24,845 bases of DNA from JAWXBK01 sp040878185. Its GTDB lineage: Bacteria > Pseudomonadota > Alphaproteobacteria > Dongiales > Dongiaceae. The notes under the pieces were generated by a model. It saw only the letters and a program-made list of their open reading frames with translations. It was not told the DNA's origin and did not search any database. This document shows positions 1 through 7,953 of this stretch, in pieces. The translations under genes and the position numbers were made by a program. Position 1 is the first letter of the stretch. Every line of letters starts with the position of its first letter. The stretch is taken from the NCBI GenBank assembly GCA_040878185.1, contig JBBDMS010000029.1, positions 1 through 24,845 of the forward strand. The letters are read 5' to 3'.

Positions 1-5
1 GACGG

Positions 6-1448
6 TCACCGGGGACTGAGCCGCAGCAGGGCCTGGCGCTGGTCGAATGCCCAACGGGCGTCGACCGCGAAGCCGGCGGCCTCGGCGGCGCCCTGCAATT
101 CGGCGCGTGTCAGGTGATTGATCCATCCCAGCGCGTGCCGATCGGTGTCGGCGGTGTCGTCGGCCGGATGGTAGCTCACGATCGCCGGCAGCCCGTACTC
201 GCGCAGCCGCCGCAGCCAGCCCGGCAAATCGGGGTCGACATGTTCGAGCAGGCCGAGCGCCGCGATCAGGGTCGCCCGCTCCTTGCCTGGCAGTTCGCCC
301 TCGCAGAGTCGCGCGACACGGTATTTTTCATCGCGCGCCACCACGTCGCACATGATGTGGCGGCAGTCGGGCGGCAGGAGATATCGCAGCGCAGGAACGC
401 CACAGGAGAGATCGAGGACAATGCTGCCATGCGGGATCCCCTGCGCTGCAAGGATGCGCACGCGCCGCCGGGCGAACGCCGGTTCGAGCAAGGGAGGCCC
501 CTCCCAGTCCCAGCGTTCCGCATTCCGGTATTCGACCGGGTTCTGCTCGGGCCCTCCCACGGGTGCGGGCATCGTGAAGGGGTGGTTGGCGATGCGCGAA
601 GCGGCGGGCACCACGTCGTAACCGAAACGCTCGGAATAGGCGGCATAGAGGCGCCAGACCCGTTCGCTCAGCGCACGGACAGGGCCGGGCGGCTCGGCTT
701 TATGGCGTGCGACCGATGCGGTCGTGATCGCATCGCCGTGCTTGGCCAGCTCCCAGTCGCGCCGGCGCTGCGATGCCTCGATGTTGGCGCGGCCGGCCGT
801 CGCGTCCGTCTCCGTCCGTCCAATCCCGACCAGTGCTGCGATATCCCGGCGCAGATCGGGGTCGGCTGCGAAATCCTCGTACCGCACGATGCGGTCGGCG
901 CGATCGGCCAGTCGTGCCAGTTCGTGGATGTTGTGGCCCAGGCTCGAGAGCACCCAGGCTTCGTCGCGCATGTGCTTGAGATCGGCAAAGGCGAGTTTCA
1001 GCCGCGCGATACGATCGAGCGACGACACCACGACATCGCGCAAATCGCGCACCGACAGGATCAAATGTTTCGGCGGATAATCGTGGAACAGGTTCCACCA
1101 GGCGAACAGGTCGACATATTTGACGCCCCACAGATCGAATCGGTTCAGCGCCGGATAGAGATTGGCAGCGAAATGGCGGGCGAAATCGCCGGCCTCGGCT
1201 TGCGGGGGCGCGGTCGGCGAAACGGCGACGCCGGCATTGACCAGCAAGGTGTGGATGCGCTGGATCGTGTTCTGGCTCCAGCGGCCGTGGATATTGGGCT
1301 CGCTGAGGATGACCGAGCGGCCTTGTATCGAGAGCAGGTCCGACAGCAGTGTCGTACCGCAGCGGGGCAGGCCCATGATCGCCACGCCCATCGAGCGTGC
1401 GTTGTCTCTCGTCGGCGGTCCGGGGGCCGACGCGTCCGTTTCGGTCAT
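6..1448 (-). CDS. Sulfotransferase-methyltransferase fusion protein
   Basis: This 480-residue protein appears to join two enzymes. Residues about 20-290 look like a PAPS-dependent sulfotransferase. The 5'-phosphosulfate loop is LPRCGTTLL at 27-35 (usually PRSGTTLL, so Ser to Cys), and the 3'-phosphate-binding segment is SVRDLRDVVVSS at 132-143. Residues about 310-475 look like a class I SAM methyltransferase: VLDLSCGVPALR at 344-355 stands for motif I, and AALGLLEHVD at 396-405 for the later strand-helix region. No signal peptide is visible, so it is probably cytoplasmic. ATG at 1446-1448 begins 10 nt after the ubiG stop, so it is probably co-transcribed as the last gene of the minus-strand unit. 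The domain calls are motif reading; substrate and the activity of each half are unknown. The methyltransferase half has an atypical glycine loop (SCGVP), and could be degenerate. Confidence 0.8.
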   Translation of the reverse strand: MTETDASAPGPPTRDNARSMGVAIMGLPRCGTTLLSDLLSIQGRSVILSEPNIHGRWSQNTIQRIHTLLVNAGVAVSPTAPPQAEAGDFARHFAANLYPALNRFDLWGVKYVDLFAWWNLFHDYPPKHLILSVRDLRDVVVSSLDRIARLKLAFADLKHMRDEAWVLSSLGHNIHELARLADRADRIVRYEDFAADPDLRRDIAALVGIGRTETDATAGRANIEASQRRRDWELAKHGDAITTASVARHKAEPPGPVRALSERVWRLYAAYSERFGYDVVPAASRIANHPFTMPAPVGGPEQNPVEYRNAERWDWEGPPLLEPAFARRRVRILAAQGIPHGSIVLDLSCGVPALRYLLPPDCRHIMCDVVARDEKYRVARLCEGELPGKERATLIAALGLLEHVDPDLPGWLRRLREYGLPAIVSYHPADDTADTDRHALGWINHLTRAELQGAAEAAGFAVDARWAFDQRQALLRLSPR

Positions 1449-1458
1449 GGCAATCCGC

Positions 1459-2286
1459 TCACGCCGCGTCGCGAGCAGCGGCCGGTCGTACCACCGCCAT
1501 GTAGTTCACATCGAGATCGGTGCCGATGCGCCAGCGGTCGGTCAACGGATTGTAGGCGACGCCGGCAAGCTGCTCGATTTTCGCGCCATGAAGCGCGAGG
1601 CCGCGCGAGAGTTCGGAGGGACGCACGAACTTGCGCCAGTTATGCGTGCCGCGCGGCAACCAGCGCAGGACATATTCGGCACCGACCACGGCCAGAGCGA
1701 AGGCCTTGGCGGTACGGTTGAGCGTCGCGACGATCATCAGCCCGTCGGGCTTTGCAAGCGTGCAGCAGGCGCCCAGAAACGAGTCCAGATCGGCGACATG
1801 CTCGACGATTTCGAGCGACAGCACGATATCGAAGCGCGTGCCCGTCGCCGCGAGATCCTCGGCGGTGATGGCGCGATAGTCGATCGCGAGCCCGCTCTCG
1901 GCCGCATGATGCTGCGCGATTGCGATGTTGCGCGGTGCCGCATCGATGCCGGTCACGCTCGCGCCCAGCCGTGCCATCGGCTCGGCCACCAGTCCGCCGC
2001 CACAACCGATATCGAGCAAAGAGAGGCCGGCGAACGGGCTTGTGTCGATAATCACGCGACCGAAATGCGTCGCGATGCGATCGCGGATGAAACCGAGCCG
2101 AACCGGATTGAATTTATGCAGCGGGCGAAACGGGCCGTCGGGATCCCACCAGGCATCCGCCAGCGCTTCGAACCGTGCGATCTCGTCCGGATCGACGCTC
2201 GCGCCCACCGGGGCGCCCACCGGGGCACCCGCCGGCCGCGCGCCATCGGCGTTTTTCGTCTCGTTCGAGTCGTGACGGTCGCTCAT
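1459..2286 (-). CDS. ubiG: Ubiquinone biosynthesis O-methyltransferase UbiG
   Basis: UbiG carries out both O-methylations of the ubiquinone ring, using SAM, in the cytoplasm or at the inner membrane. The 275-residue protein has the family's FEALADAWWDPDGPFRPLH segment (39-57), a motif I LDIGCGGGLV (91-100), and SLEIVEHV (157-164). The C-terminal NWRKFVRPSEL segment is also typical. I choose the ATG at 2284-2286 because GAGGA lies 7-8 nt upstream. An upstream in-frame ATG at 2307 would overlap the sulfatase gene and lacks such a site. Residues about 20-31 (GAPVGAPVGAS) are a short repeat-encoded, nonconserved N-terminal stretch. The gene starts 10 nt after the sulfatase stop and ends 10 nt before the fusion gene, so it sits inside an otherwise accessory unit. 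In related bacteria it usually stands divergent to lysC, which here lies 9.6 kb away. Confidence 0.93.
   Translation of the reverse strand: MSDRHDSNETKNADGARPAGAPVGAPVGASVDPDEIARFEALADAWWDPDGPFRPLHKFNPVRLGFIRDRIATHFGRVIIDTSPFAGLSLLDIGCGGGLVAEPMARLGASVTGIDAAPRNIAIAQHHAAESGLAIDYRAITAEDLAATGTRFDIVLSLEIVEHVADLDSFLGACCTLAKPDGLMIVATLNRTAKAFALAVVGAEYVLRWLPRGTHNWRKFVRPSELSRGLALHGAKIEQLAGVAYNPLTDRWRIGTDLDVNYMAVVRPAAARDAA
2201..2236. repeat. 12-bp in-frame tandem repeat in ubiG
   Basis: The unit GCGCCCACCGGG occurs exactly at 2201-2212 and 2213-2224, then degenerately at 2225-2236. The reading frame is kept, and the repeat adds GAPV-type residues to the nonconserved N-terminus of UbiG. It looks like slippage in a tolerant stretch. 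Confidence 0.8.
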
Positions 2287-2296
2287 CCGGCGATCC

Positions 2297-3679
2297 TCAT
2301 GCCGCAAAGCCGAGATGGTCGCCTGCCTCTTCCATCGTATCGCGCAACAGGCCGGTGAAGCGGGCGACCGCCGGCGCGTCGCGCGTCACGAGATCGTTCA
2401 TCTGCCAGGGATCGGCCGCCAGATCGTAAAGATGCCAGGGCTTGAGGCCGCTCGCGCGCGATCCCCAGCAGGCGAAGAGATGTTCGCGCGTACGCAAAGC
2501 CCGCCAGCCGCGGCGATACCAGGGATGATCCGATTCGAAATGATGCGTGAGATAGAGCAGCAGGCCGGCACGATCGAGCGTTCCCGTCGGCGTATCGAGA
2601 AGGGCCGCGAGATCGAAGCCCGGCAATGCGGATATCGGTTCGATGCCGGCAAGACCGAGCAGGGTCGGAAACAGATCTTCGGTACCGACCGGTTCGGCCG
2701 CGCGCCTGCCGGCGCTCGCCTTGCGCCGCGGATCGCGCACGATCAATGGCACACCGACCGATTCCTCGTACGGATTGCGCTTGACCGAATTGGGCAGCGC
2801 ATGCGCGCCATCCATCTGGCCGTGATCGGCGGTAAACAACAGGACGGTTTCGTCGGCGAGGCCGAGCGCGTCGAGGCCGGCGACGAAACGGCCGACATTG
2901 TCGTCGAGATTGTCGATCATCGCCTGATAGATCTGCCGGCCGAGGATCGCGTTGTCGCGCGCGCGCGCCGGCAGCTTCGGTTCGGGCCCGGTATCGGTAT
3001 CGCGGAACAGGAAGTTCGGCGGCAGGACCGGCTTCATCGCGCGCCGGCGCTGTTCGTACGCGCGCGGCGCGCCGAGCGGCGGATGCGGCGGTTCGACCGA
3101 GAGCACGAACAGAAACGGTCGCTCGCTTTTCGTGCGCTTCCCGCCGGACCGTTCTTTGAGCAAGGCGAGCGCGCGATCGATCAGCACATCGGTCTGGAAC
3201 CCTTCATAGCGATGCGGCTCGCGGGTGTCGCCGCTATAGAGCTCGGTCCGGAAATGATCGTTGACCTTCTCGAACCCTTCCCAGGTTCCGAACCGTCCGC
3301 GATGATCCGGCGGAACCCAGCCGCTCTCGTCCGGATTGGCGCCAAAGAGATGCCATTTGCCGAGATAGATCGTGTCATAGCCGTTTTCGTTGAACAGATC
3401 GGCGATGGTCCGCTCGGCCGGCGACATGCGCCAGCCGAGACACGGCACGTCGCGGGTGAGCGCGCGCAGGCCCGTCATCAGCGTGAAGCGATAGGGCACG
3501 CAAACCGGAAAACTCGAGCACGCGGCATCGAATGTCACGCCCGATGCGGCCAGCGCATCGATATGCGGTGTCGCCGCGTCGGCCGCGCCGTAACAGCCGA
3601 GCGCGTTGCGCCGAAGCTGGTCTGCGAGGAACAGGACGATGTTGGGACGGGAGGATTTTGCAGCGGACATCGACGGCAT
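2297..3679 (-). CDS. Sulfatase (alkaline phosphatase superfamily)
   Basis: A 460-residue type I sulfatase, which would hydrolyse a sulfate ester. The metal-site start NIVLFLADQLR is at 13-23. The formylglycine motif C-V-P-Y-R is at 60-64, followed by FTLMTG; Cys60 would be oxidised to formylglycine. GKWH is at 107-110, and the second metal-binding segment FTADHGQMDGAH is at 282-293. No signal peptide is present, unlike many exported sulfatases, so a cytoplasmic role is suggested. No formylglycine-generating enzyme is seen in the window. The start is either ATG at 3679 or ATG at 3670 (second Met); neither has a strong ribosome site. It lies 52 nt downstream of a methyltransferase gene, and its TGA overlaps the region of the ubiG ribosome-binding site. 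The natural substrate is unknown. Nearby sulfotransferases suggest a sulfated glycan, and phosphonate or phosphoester hydrolase relatives are a possible alternative. Confidence 0.88.
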   Translation of the reverse strand: MPSMSAAKSSRPNIVLFLADQLRRNALGCYGAADAATPHIDALAASGVTFDAACSSFPVCVPYRFTLMTGLRALTRDVPCLGWRMSPAERTIADLFNENGYDTIYLGKWHLFGANPDESGWVPPDHRGRFGTWEGFEKVNDHFRTELYSGDTREPHRYEGFQTDVLIDRALALLKERSGGKRTKSERPFLFVLSVEPPHPPLGAPRAYEQRRRAMKPVLPPNFLFRDTDTGPEPKLPARARDNAILGRQIYQAMIDNLDDNVGRFVAGLDALGLADETVLLFTADHGQMDGAHALPNSVKRNPYEESVGVPLIVRDPRRKASAGRRAAEPVGTEDLFPTLLGLAGIEPISALPGFDLAALLDTPTGTLDRAGLLLYLTHHFESDHPWYRRGWRALRTREHLFACWGSRASGLKPWHLYDLAADPWQMNDLVTRDAPAVARFTGLLRDTMEEAGDHLGFAA

Positions 3680-3731
3680 TTTGCCACGGAGTGGATGGCG
3701 GGGCGAATCGGATTTCCGCCGCTCCGGCGGC

Positions 3732-4544
3732 TCAGCGCTGCGCCAGGAAGGTCGCGCGCGTCCCCTCGCGATAGCGCGGTTCGAGATCGGGATGGCGATG
3801 GGGAAGCTTCCGGACCTTCGTGAACCCCAGAAACTTCAGCAGTTCGACGACAGCCCTCTGGTTCGGCGAAAACTGGCAGATGCGCCGGTTCGCCCGCCAG
3901 AGGGCGACACTCGCTCTCGGGCTGTCGGCATGGGAGGGATTGGGGATGGTCATCTGCCAGAGCGGCAATGCGTTTGGCGGGCCCGGCATCAATTCGGTAT
4001 CGACCAGCATGATCGGCCCTGTCACAGACGCGATGCGTCGCATGGCGGCCACCGGATTCTCGAGGTGATAGAGAATTCCAAAACAGAGCGTTATGTCGAA
4101 CCGGCCGTCCTTCTCCGGATCGAGTGCCAGAAGCGATCGCCGCTCGAATGCGACGTTGCCGACACCCAGCGCGGTTTTGACGAACAGGGCCTGATCGATA
4201 TATTTCTGGACCACGTCGATTCCCAGTACGTGATCGGCGCCCGCCCGGGCTGCTTCAAACGAGAACCCGCCACAATTGCAGGCAACGTCGAGCACGCGCT
4301 TGCCCGCGAGCGATCCGCCCGACGCTGCCAGCAGCGCCGGCCAGGCGTGATTCATGAGGCTCGAAAGCCGCGTCGCCTCGTCGGTCCGCCGCGCCAAGTC
4401 CGGTACATGGGTCCGAACGCCGAACGGCAGCGCGATGTCGTGATGAAAGGGCGCGAGCCGCCGTACCTCCGCCTCCAGCTCGGCTGCCGTCGGGAACGCG
4501 GGTGGAGGTGCGCCGGTCGCGCCGGCCTGATCGTCCATGCTCAT
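3732..4544 (-). CDS. Class I SAM-dependent methyltransferase, DUF1698/CmoB-like
   Basis: A 270-residue protein with a class I methyltransferase fold. Motif I is VLDVACNCGGFS (84-95), the acidic residue after strand 2 is D110 in LGIDVVQ, and the post-motif CFGILYHLENP lies at 154-164. The N-C-G-G-F loop and FGILYHLENP resemble the DUF1698/CmoB group, which includes tRNA carboxymethyl transferases, but the protein is shorter than CmoB and sits among glycan genes. I infer a small-molecule or glycan methyltransferase rather than a tRNA enzyme. The ATG at 4542-4544 has GGAG 5 nt upstream. It is the probable first gene of the minus-strand unit running through the sulfatase and ubiG. The divergent glycosyltransferase gene starts 252 nt away. 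Substrate unknown. Confidence 0.8.
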   Translation of the reverse strand: MSMDDQAGATGAPPPAFPTAAELEAEVRRLAPFHHDIALPFGVRTHVPDLARRTDEATRLSSLMNHAWPALLAASGGSLAGKRVLDVACNCGGFSFEAARAGADHVLGIDVVQKYIDQALFVKTALGVGNVAFERRSLLALDPEKDGRFDITLCFGILYHLENPVAAMRRIASVTGPIMLVDTELMPGPPNALPLWQMTIPNPSHADSPRASVALWRANRRICQFSPNQRAVVELLKFLGFTKVRKLPHRHPDLEPRYREGTRATFLAQR

Positions 4545-4796
4545 CGCTACTCCGTCGGGATGAAACCGTGCGGCGGATACGATCTTTAGTTTCGTCGATT
4601 GAACGGGCGCGACACAACCCCGGTTAGAACGCCGTCATGTACGGCGCGGGCCCGGCGCCGTCGGCCGGCATGCCAACCGCCCCGATCCATCTCCAACTTG
4701 TCTCTCTTCGCACCGCCGGATAGGATCGCCAATCCGCGATAAATTCCCCGCGACCAATGTCTGCGATGCGATCGGACGAAGGCCCGAAGAGGCACG
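4545..4796. promoter_or_regulatory. Divergent intergenic region between methyltransferase and glycosyltransferase
   Basis: This 252-nt gap separates two genes transcribed outward, so it should hold promoters for both. I see no convincing -35/-10 pair. The only clear structure is a GC-rich inverted repeat: CGGCGC at 4642-4647 and GCGCCG at 4655-4660, with a 7-nt loop that includes GGGCCC. In GC-rich DNA this could be chance. Confidence 0.35.
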
Positions 4797-5852
4797 ATGA
4801 AGAAGGTCGAAACGGCGGTCCTCAGTCGCATCCACAGCATCGAGTTCCCCTTCTTCGGCGGATTTCTCGCGCATTATCTGAACCGGCTCGGCTTCGACCG
4901 GGTCATCTTCATTCAGGGCGAGAACGCCGATCCGGCCCCGCTGCGGGCGCAGATCGAATGGCTCGGCTTTGGCGATCGCGTCGACATCCTGCTGCCGGCC
5001 CGCTTCGACGATGCCGAGGCGCTGTTCGACGGCCTGATGCCGAACCTCGCCGAACGGTGCGAGTGGCTGCTCCTCGCCGATCTCGACGAATATGTCTATC
5101 TCGGCGACCGCAGCATCAAGGATCTGCTGGCCTCGCATAAGGGCCAGTACCGGGTGGTGCATTTCCGGTCGATCATGGTTGCGTCCGCGCAGGAGGCGCC
5201 GACCGGTTACGCGGATGTCGTTGCCCAGGCCAGCATGTTTCCGAAATGGATGACCAAGACGGTGTTCCAGACCGCCGGGGTCAAGACCATGACTGCGCAT
5301 ATTCCGATCGGCATCAAACCGATCCCGCCCAAAAAAGAATTTATCCACGAGATCGTGACGCCGATCGCGATATCGCCGTTCGAGTTTCATTTCTGCTCGC
5401 GCGGACTGCGCGATCTTGTGCTGCGTTCGATCCGGCAGAATTTTCCCACGGCCAATGTCAAGGCGACCGACATGGAGGCGCTCAAGCGCTTTCTGGTGCG
5501 GCGCGGCGACGTGAAGACGCTCGGCGAGGTGCCGGGCCGGTTCGCCGTCCTGATGGTGCAGCTCATGGAGGACGTATCGGCGCGGCCGCGGATCGCGCTC
5601 ACCGGCCGGATCGCCGCCGACATGCTCGGCGATATCCATTTCGACATGGCGATGCTCGATCGCATGCTTGCCGCCGCCCTCGATTCGATCGGCCTGCCGG
5701 CGGATACCAAGCGGCGCATCTTCGAAGGGCGCCTTCTGTCCAATTGCGTCGAACAGGTGATCGACCGGTTCTGGAAGGACAACGTGCGCGCCCATCTCGA
5801 CAGTCTCAATTACGTGAAGATCATCAAGAAAATGCAGGGGCGGCCTTATTGA
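4797..5852 (+). CDS. Glycosyltransferase, GT2/GT92-like
   Basis: A 351-residue protein resembling the glycosyltransferase family 2 subgroup (Glyco_tranf_2_4) and GT92-type proteins. The N-terminus MKKVETAVLSRIHSIEF leads into a segment typical of these enzymes (FGGFLAHYLNRLGFDRVIF, 20-38). LLLADLDEYVYL at 91-102 carries the Asp-rich metal and nucleotide-sugar site, and FEFHFCSRG (195-203) is a likely catalytic-domain landmark. There is no membrane segment. The ATG at 4797 follows GAAGAGG with suitable spacing. A sulfotransferase gene on the same strand follows after 36 nt, so the two are probably co-transcribed and may act on the same glycan. Donor and acceptor sugars cannot be read from the sequence. 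Confidence 0.82.
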   Translation: MKKVETAVLSRIHSIEFPFFGGFLAHYLNRLGFDRVIFIQGENADPAPLRAQIEWLGFGDRVDILLPARFDDAEALFDGLMPNLAERCEWLLLADLDEYVYLGDRSIKDLLASHKGQYRVVHFRSIMVASAQEAPTGYADVVAQASMFPKWMTKTVFQTAGVKTMTAHIPIGIKPIPPKKEFIHEIVTPIAISPFEFHFCSRGLRDLVLRSIRQNFPTANVKATDMEALKRFLVRRGDVKTLGEVPGRFAVLMVQLMEDVSARPRIALTGRIAADMLGDIHFDMAMLDRMLAAALDSIGLPADTKRRIFEGRLLSNCVEQVIDRFWKDNVRAHLDSLNYVKIIKKMQGRPY

Positions 5853-5888
5853 GGCGGCATCGTCTGGCAATTTTTACGAGTTTGATTG

Positions 5889-6563
5889 ATGATTATTTGG
5901 CTGGCCTCATATCCTCGTTCCGGCAATACGCTGCTCCGCATCGTTCTGCGTCAGTGCTTTGGCATCGATTCGTACTCGATCTACAACGACCGTACGGACA
6001 TTGCGAAGAATGCCGAGCTGGTCAAACTGACAGGGCATGTGATGATGGACTTGCCGGCGAGCCAATTCGTCCGTGATCGGGTTGCAAGCCCGGAACTGAC
6101 ATTCATCAAGACGCACGATCCACCGAGCGACGACAGCCGTGCCATTTATATCGTTCGCGACGGTCGCGCTGCGGTTCTTTCCTACGCCGGGTATTTCAGG
6201 AATATCAGGCGTCGAACCGACGTGACTCTTGCCGACGTCATACGCGGGACGGCGGGCCCATTCGGCAGTTGGAGCGCCCACATCGAAGCATGGAAACCCA
6301 CGGCGCGCCCCGACACGTTGTTGTTACGGTTTGAAGATATGGTGATGGATGTGGCGCCGGCCATCGCGGGCATATCGGCGTTCGCGGGATTGGCGCCGAT
6401 CGCTGAGTGGCGAACAGAATTCAAGAGCCTGCAGAAGCTACAGCCCGACTTTTTTACTACCGGGTCGAACGCAGATATTCGAGAACTTGAGGAAGAAGCC
6501 GAAGCTGATTTTTGGAGATTGCATGGGGATGCCATGCGGACGATGGGTTACGCAGCCTTATAG
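5889..6563 (+). CDS. Short PAPS-dependent sulfotransferase
   Basis: A 224-residue cytoplasmic-type sulfotransferase that would transfer sulfate from PAPS to a hydroxyl group. Evidence: SYPRSGNTLLR (7-17) is the phosphosulfate loop at the extreme N-terminus, FIKTH (72-76) contains a conserved Lys and His, IVRDGRAAVLSY (88-99) is the 3'-phosphate-binding segment, and LLLRFEDM (144-151) is the usual later strand. I start at ATG 5889; an immediately preceding TTG at 5886 would add one residue. Codon and base composition are visibly less GC-rich than in core genes: positions 6421-6480 are 30/60 G+C. It follows the glycosyltransferase by 36 nt and ends 14 nt from a convergent GT4 gene. The acceptor is unknown. 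Confidence 0.88.
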   Translation: MIIWLASYPRSGNTLLRIVLRQCFGIDSYSIYNDRTDIAKNAELVKLTGHVMMDLPASQFVRDRVASPELTFIKTHDPPSDDSRAIYIVRDGRAAVLSYAGYFRNIRRRTDVTLADVIRGTAGPFGSWSAHIEAWKPTARPDTLLLRFEDMVMDVAPAIAGISAFAGLAPIAEWRTEFKSLQKLQPDFFTTGSNADIRELEEEAEADFWRLHGDAMRTMGYAAL

Positions 6564-6577
6564 ATCTGACCAGGTCA

Positions 6578-7795
6578 TCATCCCTGCCTTCGGGCCATTG
6601 TTCGATTTTCCGCCCACTCAATCGCCGACCGCAGAAACGCCGTGCCATTCTGTTTTGCGCGCCATGTGCCGGCACGGATGGCAGCGAGCTCCGAGAGTCG
6701 AGCGACATCGCTGATCGCCGCTGCCACGCAGCAGACAATGTCGCTCGAGGTATTGCCGGAATAAATCAAGCCGGCGGCGTTTCCCGCTTCGATCTGTTGC
6801 GACATCCATGTGTCGCTCGGCACGATACACGGTCTGCCAAGCGCGGCCGCGTAAGAGAACGCGCCCGAAGATCGATCCAGATATCGTTTCCTGTCGTATG
6901 GAAACAGTATGAATGTAGCCTTGCTTATGACCTGCCCGAATTCTTCATCGGAAAGTTCTTCGCGGAGCAAATCGAGTCTGCCGGCCCTCTGCAGTTCCAT
7001 CAGGGGTTGGAGAGATTCCGGGTCTGGATTATTGCCCTGAACGGAAAGGCGTGCCGGAATGCCCAGGTGCTCCATATCCGCAACGATACTCGGCATCAAT
7101 TCCGCACCCTTTTCCTTTCGCAGGCCGCCCACGACCGCAACGACTGGGGGGGCGCCGACGCATTCCGCCTCTGTTTGAGAAGAAGCGGGATACCAGAGAG
7201 GAAGCGGAAGCTCTGAAACCCGCATCTTCATCGCGGTGCTCAACCGTTTTGCAAGTCCCTCCGTTGTGGCGCCGAGCAGGGCTTCGCCATCTTTCTTGCT
7301 CGCTGCAAGTGCCTCTCCGGTCGTCCGCGCCAGCGCACCGCCCAGCGAACCCGGCTGTAAACTCAGGTGCACCGGCACCAGATGATGGAAAAGAAGCACG
7401 GCTGGGGATGCACATTTCGTCTCTCTGCGCCATCGGGCCAAACCGGCAGCGATTCTGAAACTCGTCGAGGGCACAATGAGAAGGTCGCTTTCGCTCGGCC
7501 GCATCTTCAAAACATGATGAAGATCGGCGGCGAATGCCTGGCTACCGATCTGGAAATCGCGCAAGGCTCCGTTGTAAGGATCCGATGACAACGGTTTATA
7601 CAGATAGTGCTGGAAAGTCGGGTGAAATACCGGCTCGGTGGAGATCGAGTCAGCATCACTTTTGCCAACGAAGAAATGCGCATCGACGCCAAGGGTTTCA
7701 CGATCGCGTAGAACACCTTCTATAAAATGCTGGTGATGTCCGCGCCGACCGTGCGGAACAGGATCCAGTATCAGCAGGCGTGTGATCTTCGTCAT
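6578..7795 (-). CDS. Glycosyltransferase family 4-type, copy A
   Basis: A 405-residue GT-B fold (GT4-like) glycosyltransferase. The N-terminus MTKITRLLILD leads to a GRRGHHQHF motif (16-24). The C-terminal nucleotide-sugar domain has VGGLRKEKG (222-230) and the family-4 segment FPYDRKRYLDRSSG (298-311) followed by ALGRPCIVPSDTWM (318-331). An upstream in-frame start at 7864 exists, but I prefer ATG 7795 because the protein then aligns from residue 1 with its paralogue at 9348-10550. Over the first 200 residues I counted 93 identities with no gap. Its base composition is less GC-rich than that paralogue. It is convergent with the preceding sulfotransferase and divergent from the next one. It probably adds a sugar to a cell-surface or secreted glycan; the specific donor is unknown. 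Confidence 0.86.
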   Translation of the reverse strand: MTKITRLLILDPVPHGRRGHHQHFIEGVLRDRETLGVDAHFFVGKSDADSISTEPVFHPTFQHYLYKPLSSDPYNGALRDFQIGSQAFAADLHHVLKMRPSESDLLIVPSTSFRIAAGLARWRRETKCASPAVLLFHHLVPVHLSLQPGSLGGALARTTGEALAASKKDGEALLGATTEGLAKRLSTAMKMRVSELPLPLWYPASSQTEAECVGAPPVVAVVGGLRKEKGAELMPSIVADMEHLGIPARLSVQGNNPDPESLQPLMELQRAGRLDLLREELSDEEFGQVISKATFILFPYDRKRYLDRSSGAFSYAAALGRPCIVPSDTWMSQQIEAGNAAGLIYSGNTSSDIVCCVAAAISDVARLSELAAIRAGTWRAKQNGTAFLRSAIEWAENRTMARRQG

Positions 7796-7953
7796 CTCGG
7801 ACTTGTTCCGTTTCGTGCCAGCATCTTGAATTGTCGTTCTTTTGAGAAGTCTTCCGTTGGTCAAGTCTTGATGTTTGAGCTATAGTTTTTGGCATTCTGA
7901 ATGGCGTGCAACCCGAGTGTCGAGCCCTCGGTCGAAGGGGCGATGGGGCGATT
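7796..7953. promoter_or_regulatory. Divergent intergenic region between GT4 copy A and sulfotransferase
   Basis: This 158-nt stretch lies between two outward-facing genes and must carry or border both start regions. It is relatively AT-rich around 7800-7900. I see no clear promoter hexamers or inverted repeats. If the annotated starts are wrong, part of it may be coding, since in-frame alternative starts exist at 7864 (minus strand) and 7906 (plus strand). Confidence 0.3.

Noticed and set aside
114..1721. Long plus-strand open frame opposite the fusion gene and ubiG
   Set aside because: Its translation is biased toward Arg, Gly, Asp and Gln with no family motif. It spans two genes with clear motifs on the other strand; typical high-GC antisense shadow.
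2315..3823. 502-codon plus-strand open frame opposite the sulfatase
   Set aside because: No recognisable motif, and antisense to a sulfatase with a complete active site.
4635..5870. 411-codon minus-strand open frame opposite the GT2/GT92-like gene
   Set aside because: His/Arg-rich composition typical of antisense frames, and it spans the divergent promoter region.
6564..6580. TGACC-A-GGTCA inverted repeat between convergent genes as a bidirectional terminator
   Set aside because: The stem is only 5 bp, has a one-base loop, and has no T-run on either side.
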